10,249 bases of DNA from an uncultured Oscillospiraceae bacterium (GTDB lineage: Bacteria > Bacillota > Clostridia > Oscillospirales > Ruminococcaceae), in assembly GCA_934232845.1 (NCBI GenBank), contig CAKQGD010000057.1, forward strand, positions 1 through 10,249. The letters are read 5' to 3'. Within the stretch, counting starts at the first letter, position 1. The number at the start of each line of letters is the position of its first letter. Below the pieces are notes generated by a model. It had not been told where the DNA came from. It saw only the letters and a list, made by a program, of their open reading frames with translations, and did not search any database. This document shows, piece after piece, positions 1-6,449 of the stretch. The translations under genes and the position numbers were made by a program.

Positions 1-804
1 GTTTCCGGTCTGAAGGTCACCCCCAAGTGGACCGACGGCGGAGAGTATGTCAAGTCTGTTGAGATCGTCAAGAAGGACGGCGCTTACTATGTCGCCGTTT
101 CCACCAAGGGCTCTGAACTGGACTCTGTGGATCTTTCCGGTAAGATCTACCTGAAGGGCACCTCCGGCACCGGCGATGACAAGGAAAAGATCGACGCTTA
201 CTTCACCGTTGACACCACGATCGGTTATGCCACCTATGTGGTCAAGGATTGCGGCGCCGATGGTTGGGCCTTCGACGACAGAAACAGAGATGCTGATGAT
301 GTAACCAAGGCCAACACGACCGAAAACTACACCAAGTGGAACAACCTTGGCAAGAAGCTGGTTGTCATCGACGCCAAGAAGGTTTTTGACCTTGACGAAG
401 TGGATAACGACGAGTACACGATCGACTTCGGCGATGTCGCCACTGCCGTGACCGACGTCACCAACACCGAAAAGATTCTGCTTGCTTACAATGTGGATGA
501 CGTCGACGCCGTTGTCGATGCGTATCCGAAAGCAAACATCGACTTCGTGTCTCTGACCGCCAACTTCAAGAAGACCGCGGAAGTCACCGTCTATGCGGAC
601 GAGGACACCTACTTCTACAAGGTTGTCGACGGCAAGCTCGTTGCCATGAACGCCGAGTATGACGAGTGGGAAGAGGGCTTTATCTTCAAGGCTAAGACCC
701 TCGGCACCTATGCCATCTCTGATGTGGAGCTTGATCTCGATGTCGTCACCGATGTGACCGAGACCCCCTCCACCAGCAACCCCACCACTGGCGCTGCTGC
801 CTGA
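1..804 (+). CDS. Acidic secreted or surface protein, 3' part, with C-terminal NPTTG-like motif
   Basis: The frame is open from base 1 and ends with TGA at 802-804, giving 267 residues; the start lies outside the window. The GTG at 127 is internal, because the upstream codons continue the same protein style. The chain is rich in Asp, Glu, Thr, Val and Lys with few Arg and one visible Cys, and it alternates short beta-like stretches with Asp-rich turns. This is typical of exported beta-domain proteins of Clostridia. It ends SNPTTGAAA and then stops. NP-x-TG resembles the sorting-type motifs of Oscillospiraceae surface proteins, but the hydrophobic helix and basic tail that normally follow are absent. 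Codon use is restricted (AAG, GAC, ACC, GTC) and less GC-extreme than the neighbours, which suggests high expression. A strong terminator follows 48 bases after the stop. No family is recognised; secretion is inferred because no signal peptide is in view. Confidence 0.8.
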   Translation, partial: VSGLKVTPKWTDGGEYVKSVEIVKKDGAYYVAVSTKGSELDSVDLSGKIYLKGTSGTGDDKEKIDAYFTVDTTIGYATYVVKDCGADGWAFDDRNRDADDVTKANTTENYTKWNNLGKKLVVIDAKKVFDLDEVDNDEYTIDFGDVATAVTDVTNTEKILLAYNVDDVDAVVDAYPKANIDFVSLTANFKKTAEVTVYADEDTYFYKVVDGKLVAMNAEYDEWEEGFIFKAKTLGTYAISDVELDLDVVTDVTETPSTSNPTTGAAA

Positions 805-851
805 GCACTGCCTCGGACAAATCCCCGGTAAAGTGAATCTTTGATTCAAAC

Positions 852-886
852 AAAAATCCCCCTCACTCTCCGAGGGGGATTTTTTT
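852..886 (+). terminator. Rho-independent terminator of the acidic surface protein gene
   Basis: A perfect 13-bp stem (AAAAATCCCCCTC at 852-864 with GAGGGGGATTTTT at 872-884) encloses a 7-base loop, and the T run extends to 886. It lies 48 bases after the stop codon of the upstream gene on the same strand. Confidence 0.93.
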
Positions 887-1252
887 GCGTCTGTTCTTTG
901 TGCAAGGGGGGCATAAAGCCGCCGGGCGGCTTTTTGAGCAGGCGCGTCTATCTGCCGCGCGTCCGAAGTGCGGGCTTCGCAGCTCCCGACAGGCCCGCTC
1001 ATCGCCGCCTGAGAAACCGGCTTTGCAAAAAACGGGCGGCGCTGGAAAACTTCGTGGATGGCGGCAAGACCGTTTTTTTGAGGTTTGCGGCAGAGGAAAA
1101 CGGTAAGGGCTTTTTTAAGGGGCGGGCCCTTTGTACCGGTGTAAGGGAGAGGATTTGGGAGAAAGAGATACGAAAGGGGTTCTCTCAAGCAATCTTTGCG
1201 GTCCTTTTTGCCGGGATAGAAAGGGTCGTTCTCTCCTCTGGCTGTGGAGTGA

Positions 1253-1342
1253 GGCGTAACTTCGCCCTCTTGCAATTATCCAAAAAATCTTTGCGCTGTT
1301 CGCCTGCTCGATTTTTTGGATTGCGGCGCTCTCAGTTACGCC
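1253..1342. repeat. Long imperfect inverted repeat
   Basis: The outer arms are GGCGTAAC (1253-1260) and GTTACGCC (1335-1342), perfect complements. The inner arms are TCCAAAAAATC (1279-1289) and GATTTTTTGGA (1310-1320), also perfect, flanked by GCAA (1272-1275) and TTGC (1321-1324). The loop is 20 bases. The segments between outer and inner arms do not pair well, so this is either a long interrupted hairpin or two diverged repeat copies in opposite orientation. Confidence 0.75.
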
Positions 1343-1407
1343 GCTTCTTCCGCCGCAGGCGGCGCGGCGCAACTTCGCCGCTGCCGGTTTTGACCACGGC
1401 GCACTCA

Positions 1408-1446
1408 GCCATTCGGCTTTATCGCCCGCAGGGCGCGCCGAATGGC
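1408..1446. repeat. Nested hairpin, 10-bp perfect stem
   Basis: GCCATTCGGC (1408-1417) pairs perfectly with GCCGAATGGC (1437-1446). Inside the loop a second stem pairs CGCCC (1423-1427) with GGGCG (1431-1435). There is no T run directly after it, so it is not a typical terminator. It lies just downstream of the Opu operon terminator in the leftward sense. Confidence 0.75.
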
Positions 1447-1453
1447 TTCGTCC

Positions 1454-1496
1454 TAAAAAATCCCGCCGAAGCGCGGCCTGCGCTTCGGCGGGATTT
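1454..1496 (-). terminator. Terminator of the leftward Opu operon
   Basis: A perfect 17-bp stem (1458-1474 with 1480-1496, core TCCCGCCGAAGCGC) has a 5-base loop. On the minus strand it is followed by a run of six T (complement of the A run ending at 1460). It lies 15 bases beyond the stop codon of the last operon gene. Confidence 0.93.
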
Positions 1497-1511
1497 CGCT
1501 ATTTTACGGTT

Positions 1512-3032
1512 TTATCCGAGCAGACCGCGCGCGGTCAAAAATTCGTGCGCGACGTCGTCTACGGAGCGGCCCTGCACGTCGACCTGATACGTCATTTCAA
1601 CCATGTCGTCGTTGGAGATCTGCCCCTCGAGCAGGGCAAGAACCTCGGGCAGTTCGGGCGCCGTTTCGGCAAACCGCTCAAACAAATCGTCGGGCACGAG
1701 CAGCGCGCCGTTGTAGTCGGGGAAGAAGCTCTTGTCGTCCTCGAGCACACGCAGGTTCGCCTTTCGGTTGAGGCCGTCGGTGGCGTATACCTCCGTCACG
1801 TCGAAGTTGCCGCTTTCCACCGCGGCGTATTTGAGACTTACGTCCACCGATATGTGATCGGCAAACGTCAGCCCGTAAAACGCGGTGAACGGGCCGAATT
1901 TCATGCTGCCCTCCTGCGTGAAAAATTCATGCTCCGCGCCGAAAATCAGCCCGCCCGCGACGGGAATCAGATCGCTGACCGTGCGAAGCTGATACTGCTC
2001 GGCGATTGGCTCCGGCACGGCGATGGCGTAGGTGTTGTCAAAGCCGAGCTTGCCCAGCAGATGCACACCGTATTCCTCCGACGCGGCGCGGTTGGCAAAG
2101 CCGTAGATCGTCTCGCCCTCGGGAACATCGGCGGTGTCTTTGTGCAGAAAGGTCGTCAGTAGCGTGCCGTCGTAGCTGACCATCAGATCGCACGAGGCGT
2201 TTTTGGCCGTCAGCGCCTTGAAGTTGTTCACCTGCGACATCTGATCCCGGATGGAGACCGTCAGCTCCGTCTTGTCCTCGACGAGCATTTTGACCATGTG
2301 ATGGATGAGCTGCGTTTCGCTGTAGTCGCCGTCGTAGAGCACCAGTTCATTTTCCGACGCGGCGTTTGAAAAGCCGTACGGCAGCACGAATACAAACAGC
2401 GCCGCCAAGAGCGCCGCGGGAATCCAGACGCGCTTTTGGCTGCGGCGTCCCGCCGCGAGACGCTTTTCCAGAGAGCCCATCAGCAGATCGAGCAGCACCG
2501 CGATGACCATGAGCGCCGCGGTGCCCCGCATCAGAAGTCCCATGTCCTGAATGCGGATGCTGCGGTTGAGCACGCCGCCCAAGCCGCCGCCGCCGACAAA
2601 GGCGGCGAAGACCGCCGTGCCGATGGCGTTGACAACCGCGATGCGGATGCCGGTAAAGATCGTCGGAAAAGCCAGCGGCAGCTCGACGCGCAGCAGGCGC
2701 GCCGCCGGGCTCATGCCCATGCCCCGCGCGGCCTCGCGCACGCCGGAATCGACCTGCTGCAGGCCGAGGCAGGTGTTGCGCACGATGGGCAGCAGCGAGT
2801 AGAGCGTCACGCCGAGAATGACGGTGACCTTGCCCGCGCCGCAGAAAACCATCAGAATGCCGAGCAGCGCGAGCGCCGGAATCGTCTGAAACAGGTCTGC
2901 GATGCGCAGAATCAACTGCCGAAGCCGCGGCATCACGTAGGCGAGCATACCGAGCGGCAGTCCTACCGCGACGGAGAGAATGCCCGCCGCCAATACGAGA
3001 AAGAGATGTTCGCCGATCAGAGACCAGGTCAT
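1512..3032 (-). CDS. Osmoprotectant-type ABC transporter, fused permease and substrate-binding protein
   Basis: This 506-aa protein is a membrane permease with its own extracellular solute receptor. Residues 1-195 are a BPD_transp_1-type permease with several hydrophobic helices and the EAA coupling motif (EAARGMG at 100-106, LPLAFPTI near 118-125). After a basic linker and one further hydrophobic helix (about 202-220), residues 228-506 form an OpuAC/ProX-like binding domain. Recognisable there are a YDGT turn, FFTQEGSMKFGP, and TDGLNRK with VLEDDKSFFPDY, all typical of quaternary-amine binding proteins. The ATG overlaps the previous stop as ATGA and has a good GGGAGGTGA ribosome site. Fusion of permease and receptor is known from lactococcal OpuABC/BusB and from the ergothioneine transporter EgtU. 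The substrate cannot be settled: betaine, carnitine, choline or ergothioneine are all possible. It is the last gene of the operon. Confidence 0.93.
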   Translation of the reverse strand: MTWSLIGEHLFLVLAAGILSVAVGLPLGMLAYVMPRLRQLILRIADLFQTIPALALLGILMVFCGAGKVTVILGVTLYSLLPIVRNTCLGLQQVDSGVREAARGMGMSPAARLLRVELPLAFPTIFTGIRIAVVNAIGTAVFAAFVGGGGLGGVLNRSIRIQDMGLLMRGTAALMVIAVLLDLLMGSLEKRLAAGRRSQKRVWIPAALLAALFVFVLPYGFSNAASENELVLYDGDYSETQLIHHMVKMLVEDKTELTVSIRDQMSQVNNFKALTAKNASCDLMVSYDGTLLTTFLHKDTADVPEGETIYGFANRAASEEYGVHLLGKLGFDNTYAIAVPEPIAEQYQLRTVSDLIPVAGGLIFGAEHEFFTQEGSMKFGPFTAFYGLTFADHISVDVSLKYAAVESGNFDVTEVYATDGLNRKANLRVLEDDKSFFPDYNGALLVPDDLFERFAETAPELPEVLALLEGQISNDDMVEMTYQVDVQGRSVDDVAHEFLTARGLLG

Positions 3033-3673
3033 TTGCCGCTCACCTCCCGCCGAAGGCCGCGCGGCGTGACGCGCCGCTGCAGACGGTCGATCCCCTCGCC
3101 CGCGGCGACGGCCAGAACGGCCGCCGGAATCGCGCCGAGCAGAATCAGAGTGTTGTTGTTAGAGCTGGTGCCCTGGTAGATAAAATCTCCCAGTCCGCCC
3201 ATGCCGATCATGGCGGCGAGCACGGCCCAGCTGATCGTATACACGGCGGACATCCGCAGGCCCGCGATGATGGTCGGCATGGCGAGCGGCAGCTCTACTT
3301 GCAGCAGCGACTGCAGAGAGGACATGCCGCACCCGCGCGCGGCCTCGCGGTAGCCGCTCTCTACACCGAGCAGGCCGGTGCAGGTGTTTTTCATCACGGG
3401 AAACATCGCATAAACCGACAGTGCGATGATAACCGCGGCCGGGCGCATACCGACCAAGAGAAACAGCACGCCGATAAACACAAGCCCCGGAATGGTCTGA
3501 AATACAGAGACAACCGGCAGAAGAATGCCGGAAAGCCCCGGCACGCGCGACAGCAGAATGCCGAACAAAATCCCGAGCAGAAAACCTGCCGCGACGGAAA
3601 TCAGCACATATCCGATGTGTACGGCCACGGCCCGCGCCAGCATCGCGCCGTACGTTTCAAACAGGGCGGTCAT
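3029..3673 (-). CDS. Osmoprotectant-type ABC transporter permease (OpuCB/OpuBB-like)
   Basis: This 214-aa integral membrane protein has the usual length of the stand-alone permeases of the OpuB/OpuC family. It shows about five to six hydrophobic helices and the motif FQTIPGLVFIGVLF near 58-71. The cytoplasmic EAA loop is EAARGCGM at 110-117, followed by VELPLAMPTI, the helix that docks on the ATPase. It presumably pairs with the permease half of the downstream fused protein to make a heterodimeric channel driven by the upstream ATPase. Its ATG overlaps the ATPase stop as ATGA. The ribosome site is a moderate GGGGGA, so translation is probably coupled. Its own TGA overlaps the next ATG. Confidence 0.93.
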   Translation of the reverse strand: MTALFETYGAMLARAVAVHIGYVLISVAAGFLLGILFGILLSRVPGLSGILLPVVSVFQTIPGLVFIGVLFLLVGMRPAAVIIALSVYAMFPVMKNTCTGLLGVESGYREAARGCGMSSLQSLLQVELPLAMPTIIAGLRMSAVYTISWAVLAAMIGMGGLGDFIYQGTSSNNNTLILLGAIPAAVLAVAAGEGIDRLQRRVTPRGLRREVSGK

Positions 3674-4782
3674 GGCGTGGTCCCCCAGAGGTTTTCGGCA
3701 ACCGAGCGGGCCACGCTTGTTTTTGTGATGATGCCCGCCACGGTGTCGTCCTCATTGAGCACAACGACATAGTTCGCTCCCGTCTCGAGCAAGTAGTCAA
3801 AGCTTTCCTTGGCCTCGTCGCCCACGCGGGCGGTGCGCGCCGTCTGCCGCACGATCGGCTCGATGCTCTTGAGCTCTCGTCCCCAGCGGCGGATGTCTCC
3901 GATGGAGACGGTGCCGGCGTAACGTTTCTGCGCGTCGGTCACAATCAGGGTGTCTACGCCGCTTCTGGCCATGCGCTCGGCACATTCGAGCACGCCGCGG
4001 TCGGAACGCACACGATAGACGTTGGAGCGCATAAAGGACTCGACCTTCGACGGGGCGGAGGATTCGCCCGCGTGCTTGCCCAAAAAGCTGCGCACCAGAT
4101 CGTTGGCGGGGTGCTCGAGCATCTCTTCGGGAGAGGCGGCCTGCACGAGCTCGCCCTTGTCGAGAAAGAGAATGACGTCGGCCAGCTTGAGCGCCTCGCC
4201 CATGTCGTGGGTGACGAACACGATGGTTTTGCCGAGCTTTTGCTGCAGGCTTTTGACCTCGTCCTGCAGGCTCTCGCGGGTCATCGGGTCGAGCGCGGAA
4301 AACGGCTCATCCATCAGCACGATGGGCGGATCCGCGGCCAAGGCGCGCAGCACGCCGATGCGCTGCTGCTGGCCGCCGGAAATCTCCGACGGATATTTGT
4401 CGGCGTATTTTTCCATGCCGACCATGTGCAGCAGCTCGGGCACGAGGGCGGCGCAGCGCTCTTTGTCATATTTGAGCAGACGCGGCACGACGCAGATGTT
4501 CTGCGCGACCGTCATGTTGGGAAACAGGCCGATCTGCTGAATGACGTAGCCGATATGGCGGCGCAGTTCGACCTTATCCGTATCGGCGGCATTTTTGCCG
4601 TTGACAAAGATCTTGCCGGAATCCGGCTCGATCAGGCGGTTGATCGTCTTGAGCGTGGTGGTTTTTCCGCAGCCGGACGGGCCGATCAAAACGGCGAACG
4701 CTCCCTGCGGGATCTCAAAATTCAGATCGCGTAGGATGGGTGTTTTTCCATAGCTTTTGCTGACGTGTTCAAATCGGATCAT
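3670..4782 (-). CDS. Quaternary-amine ABC transporter ATPase with C-terminal CBS pair (OpuCA/OpuAA-like)
   Basis: This 370-aa protein energises the two permeases. Visible motifs are Walker A GPSGCGKT (34-41), the Q-loop glutamine (83), signature SGGQQQR (135-141), Walker B IVLMDE (154-159) and switch histidine H192 in FVTHD. All catalytic positions are intact. From about 250 to 368 there are two CBS repeats, the regulatory module of OpuAA/OpuCA-type ATPases. CBS pairs sense ionic strength in lactococcal OpuA and bind c-di-AMP in listerial OpuCA; which applies here is inference. The chosen start is MIRFEHVSK at 4782, preceded by AAAGGAGGAG at 7-9 bases, and its ATG overlaps the regulator stop as ATGA. 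The frame is open for 57 further codons upstream, but those residues are Arg/Pro-rich and overlap the regulator gene, so they are rejected. Confidence 0.95.
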   Translation of the reverse strand: MIRFEHVSKSYGKTPILRDLNFEIPQGAFAVLIGPSGCGKTTTLKTINRLIEPDSGKIFVNGKNAADTDKVELRRHIGYVIQQIGLFPNMTVAQNICVVPRLLKYDKERCAALVPELLHMVGMEKYADKYPSEISGGQQQRIGVLRALAADPPIVLMDEPFSALDPMTRESLQDEVKSLQQKLGKTIVFVTHDMGEALKLADVILFLDKGELVQAASPEEMLEHPANDLVRSFLGKHAGESSAPSKVESFMRSNVYRVRSDRGVLECAERMARSGVDTLIVTDAQKRYAGTVSIGDIRRWGRELKSIEPIVRQTARTARVGDEAKESFDYLLETGANYVVVLNEDDTVAGIITKTSVARSVAENLWGTTP

Positions 4783-5423
4783 GCTTGCTTCTCCTCCTTT
4801 ACAGAAACCAGACGGGCGGCCGCCTCGGCGGCGGCGGGGGCCCCCGCGACGAGAAGGACGTCTCCCACGTACAGCTCGGCGTACGGGCCGGGCGAGAGAA
4901 TCACGGCGGGGCCGCGCCGGATGGCGACGATGGTGGCTCCCGTATGCTGCCAAAACATCACCTCGCCGATGCTTTTTCCCAAAAGCGGCGAATTTTCCGG
5001 CACGGGGACCTCGTAATTCGGAAGGGGGGCGCTTGAGGAAAACGCGCTTTGCGCCCGGGCGAGGGCTGCGGTAACCTCGGCCGTGCGGCGGAGAAGATCC
5101 TGCTGGCGCTGCATCAGAGAGAGAAGCTCTTCCTGCAGAGCGCGGGCGTCGTCGTATTCTCCAAAGCTTTCCACGCAGCGGCGCGCGCTGTCCGCGGACA
5201 GCACGACCACGCCGCTCTGCGGGCGCACCTCGACGACTTTTCTGTCCGCAAGAAGGCGCAGCGCCCTGCGGATCGTCTCGGGAGACACCTTATATTCCGA
5301 GGCAATCAGAGAGCGGCCGTAGATGCGGCTGCCTTCTGCGAAGTCACCGCGTGCGATGCGCCCCGCGAGGTCGCGGGCGATCTGCAGGTACTGCGGAGAG
5401 AGGGGAGCGGTTTTCGTTTCCAT
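4779..5423 (-). CDS. busR: BusR-like GntR-type repressor with RCK_C domain
   Basis: This 214-aa regulator has the architecture of BusR, the c-di-AMP-dependent repressor of the busAB (opuA) betaine transporter in lactococci and streptococci. A GntR-type winged helix covers about 10-75 (YLQIARDLAGRIARGDF, recognition region VSPETIRRALRLL, wing with RPQSGVVVL). A helical coiled-coil segment covers about 90-128. A TrkA_C/RCK_C domain covers about 135-208 (LLGKSIGEVMFW, ATIVAIRRG, LYVGDVLLVAG). The start is set by GGAAGGG seven bases before the ATG at 5423. An upstream ATG at 5468 would begin upstream of the -10 box of the promoter and is unlikely. It is the first gene of the operon it probably controls. 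Binding of c-di-AMP is inferred from the family, not shown by single residues. Confidence 0.88.
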   Translation of the reverse strand: METKTAPLSPQYLQIARDLAGRIARGDFAEGSRIYGRSLIASEYKVSPETIRRALRLLADRKVVEVRPQSGVVVLSADSARRCVESFGEYDDARALQEELLSLMQRQQDLLRRTAEVTAALARAQSAFSSSAPLPNYEVPVPENSPLLGKSIGEVMFWQHTGATIVAIRRGPAVILSPGPYAELYVGDVLLVAGAPAAAEAAARLVSVKEEKQA

Positions 5424-5453
5424 TGGGAATCCCTTCCTTTTTTGAATACCTTT

Positions 5454-5482
5454 ATTGTACACTGACAACTTATAAATGTAAA
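5454..5482 (-). promoter_or_regulatory. Promoter of the busR-opu operon
   Basis: On the minus strand there is TTTACA (5477-5482), a 17-base spacer, and TACAAT (5454-5459). Transcription would start near 5447, giving a leader of about 24 bases before the regulator ATG. The half sites GACAA (5464-5468, inside the spacer) and TTGTC (5502-5506) form a widely spaced inverted pair that could belong to an operator for the regulator. That operator suggestion is weak. Confidence 0.8.
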
Positions 5483-5600
5483 TAGGTGTGGCAGTCTAAA
5501 ATTGTCTTAAATAAATGATTTCTAATTATTTTAACAGATCCTTTATATTGTTTTTAAAAGAAAAAAGTCGCTTTCAAAAGTTCCGTCGAAAAATTTCGTT

Positions 5601-5633
5601 AAAAATGCGGAGAAAGAAAAATCCTTTGCTCCG
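5601..5633 (-). terminator. Possible weak leftward terminator
   Basis: CGGAGAAAG (5608-5616) pairs with CTTT-g-CTCCG (5624-5633), giving nine pairs with a one-base bulge and a 7-base loop. In the leftward sense it is followed by five T (5601-5605). The stem is weak, but it sits about 60 bases downstream of a possible leftward promoter. Confidence 0.35.
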
Positions 5634-5696
5634 AAAAAGAAAGAACGCGGCAGTTTTTTAAGAGAAAAAACAGAAAAAAGCGATTGATACGGCTTA

Positions 5697-5727
5697 ATTA
5701 TATATTATCGTCAAACGATTGTATCAA
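5697..5727 (-). promoter_or_regulatory. Possible leftward promoter in the AT-rich island
   Basis: On the minus strand TTGATA (5722-5727) is followed after 19 bases by a consensus TATAAT (5697-5702), or after 17 bases by TATATA (5699-5704). It would start RNA near 5690. The AT richness makes chance matches likely. Confidence 0.3.
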
Positions 5728-5802
5728 GGTGAAAACAGGCCGCCCGTTTTTTCTCAAAGAAAAAAGCTTCTGCTTTTTTTGGGCATGGTGAGCTTCTCGA
5801 TG

Positions 5803-5839
5803 AAAAAAGTCCTTCCCCCGGCGGGGAAGGACTTTTTAA
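5803..5839. terminator. Strong bidirectional terminator
   Basis: A perfect 15-bp stem (5804-5818 with 5823-5837, core GTCCTTCCCC) has a 4-base CGGC loop. A/T runs on both sides allow termination in either direction. In the leftward sense it lies about 12 bases after the stop of the 151-aa gene, which is its likely client. Confidence 0.92.
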
Positions 5840-5849
5840 AACAATGGGT

Positions 5850-6305
5850 TCAGCGGCAGTCGTCGTAAAAGACCGAGCGCACGCGGGCCTCGTCGGCGCG
5901 CCGGCGCCGGTCGTTTGCCGCAAGCAGAGAGAGCTTCTGCAGACCGGAGGAGTTGAGCACGGGCAGAAGCGGAGCCGCGCTTTTGAGATTCAAAGTATTT
6001 TCCTTCATCAGCGCCTCAAGCTGTTCGGAAGCATGAATCAAAAACGCATCCGTTCCAGCGCCTTTCTGATAGAAGAAGGTCTCTTTTTTGTCGAGCGCGC
6101 CGGTCGCCATCAGCTGCCACACGGCCCATTCCAGCGCGCGGTCGTCTCCGGGCGCGGTCAGATACATCCGGCGGGTCAGGGCGATCAGCTCCTCGCGGCG
6201 CTGCGGCTCGTCACGCGCGGCCAGCGCGCACGCGACGCGAAGCTGTGCGTCCTCGTCCGTCAGAGGCACGGCATAGAGCTCTTCTTTCGTCATTGTTTTC
6301 GGCAT
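5850..6305 (-). CDS. Hypothetical protein, 151 aa
   Basis: I do not recognise this protein. It is probably cytoplasmic: no signal peptide or membrane helix is visible. It is largely helical and rich in Ala, Leu, Arg and Glu. The first half reads like helical repeats (DEDAQLRVACALAARDEPQ, then EELIALTRRMYLTA). The second half has KETFFYQKGAG, then HASEQLEALMKENTLNL and an Arg-rich end (NDRRRRADEARVRS). The start MPKTMTKEE at 6305 is chosen because GGAAGGG lies seven bases upstream; an in-frame ATG 18 codons earlier has its codons spanning that ribosome site and lies inside the promoter. It has its own promoter and terminator and so is a single-gene unit, divergent from the EamA transporter. 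The confidence refers to it being a real gene. Confidence 0.78.
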   Translation of the reverse strand: MPKTMTKEELYAVPLTDEDAQLRVACALAARDEPQRREELIALTRRMYLTAPGDDRALEWAVWQLMATGALDKKETFFYQKGAGTDAFLIHASEQLEALMKENTLNLKSAAPLLPVLNSSGLQKLSLLAANDRRRRADEARVRSVFYDDCR

Positions 6306-6330
6306 AAAGGTCCCTTCCTTTCCGCTTTCT

Positions 6331-6359
6331 ATCTTATCACGGCGCGGCGGTTCTGCCAA
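6331..6359 (-). promoter_or_regulatory. Promoter of the 151-aa hypothetical gene
   Basis: On the minus strand there is TTGGCA (6354-6359), a 17-base spacer, and TAAGAT (6331-6336), with TGA directly before it (extended -10). Start near 6324 gives a leader of roughly 20 bases. Confidence 0.65.
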
Positions 6360-6384
6360 GAGAAAAAGAACTTGAAACTTTCGG

Positions 6385-6412
6385 TCGACATTTTTCGTTT
6401 TTCTGCTACAAT
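6385..6412 (+). promoter_or_regulatory. Promoter of the EamA transporter gene
   Basis: TCGACA (6385-6390), a 16-base spacer, then TACAAT (6407-6412) preceded by TGC (6404-6406), an extended -10. Start near 6419 leaves a leader of about 30 bases with AAGGGAG before the ATG. It is back to back with the leftward promoter at 6331-6359, so a shared regulator could affect both. Confidence 0.78.
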
Positions 6413-6449
6413 AGAATTCGCTGAAATCGAATCAAGGGAGCGGATTTTT

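Larger units (their letters stand above)
887..1511. other. Gene-free structured intergenic region
   Basis: No convincing gene is seen between the rightward terminator and the stop of the leftward Opu operon. The open frames here are Arg/Ser/Pro-rich, and one of them reads through the terminator at 852-886. The stretch is instead rich in inverted repeats. A short GC hairpin with a T run lies at 915-935 (AAAGCCGCC, then GGCGGCTTT). An imperfect hairpin at 1101-1138 has CGGTAAGGGC facing GCCCT and TACCG with a bulge. A large inverted repeat spans 1253-1342, a 10-bp perfect inverted repeat spans 1408-1446, and the operon terminator is at 1454-1496. Such density suggests a dispersed intergenic repeat or structured RNA, but copy number elsewhere cannot be seen. 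Confidence 0.6.
5483..5802. other. AT-rich gene-free island
   Basis: About 320 bases with sharply lower GC than every flanking gene, dominated by A runs on the plus strand. No plausible protein gene is seen. It contains a possible leftward promoter (5697-5727), a bulged hairpin with a leftward T run (5601-5633), a short hairpin with a T run at 5760-5780 (AAAAAAGC, loop TTCT, GCTTTTTT), and paired CGATTGATAC / CGATTGTATC elements at 5681-5690 and 5716-5725. It lies upstream of the BusR-like operon and may hold operators, a small RNA, or just spacer. Confidence 0.55.

Noticed and set aside
940..1040. Possible tRNA in the GC-rich gap
   Set aside because: No acceptor, TPsiC or anticodon arms could be assembled.
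1115..1372. 85-codon leftward open frame in the intergenic region
   Set aside because: It lies across the inverted repeat, is basic and low-complexity, and has no ribosome site. More likely a by-product of repeat sequence than a gene.
841..1587. 248-codon rightward open frame
   Set aside because: It reads through a perfect terminator and several hairpins and overlaps the Opu gene end. It is Arg/Pro/Cys-rich and resembles no family; GC-rich chance frame.
2436..3179. Long rightward frame, Arg/Gln/His-rich
   Set aside because: Antisense shadow of the two permease genes, whose motifs and overlaps are convincing.
5470..5800. c-di-AMP (ydaO) or other riboswitch before the operon
   Set aside because: No recognisable conserved core was seen, and the mapped promoter leaves a leader of only about 24 bases.
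5844..6449. Upstream extension of the EamA frame
   Set aside because: It runs antisense through the 151-aa gene and over the promoter; the ATG at 6450 has a proper ribosome site and begins the first membrane helix.
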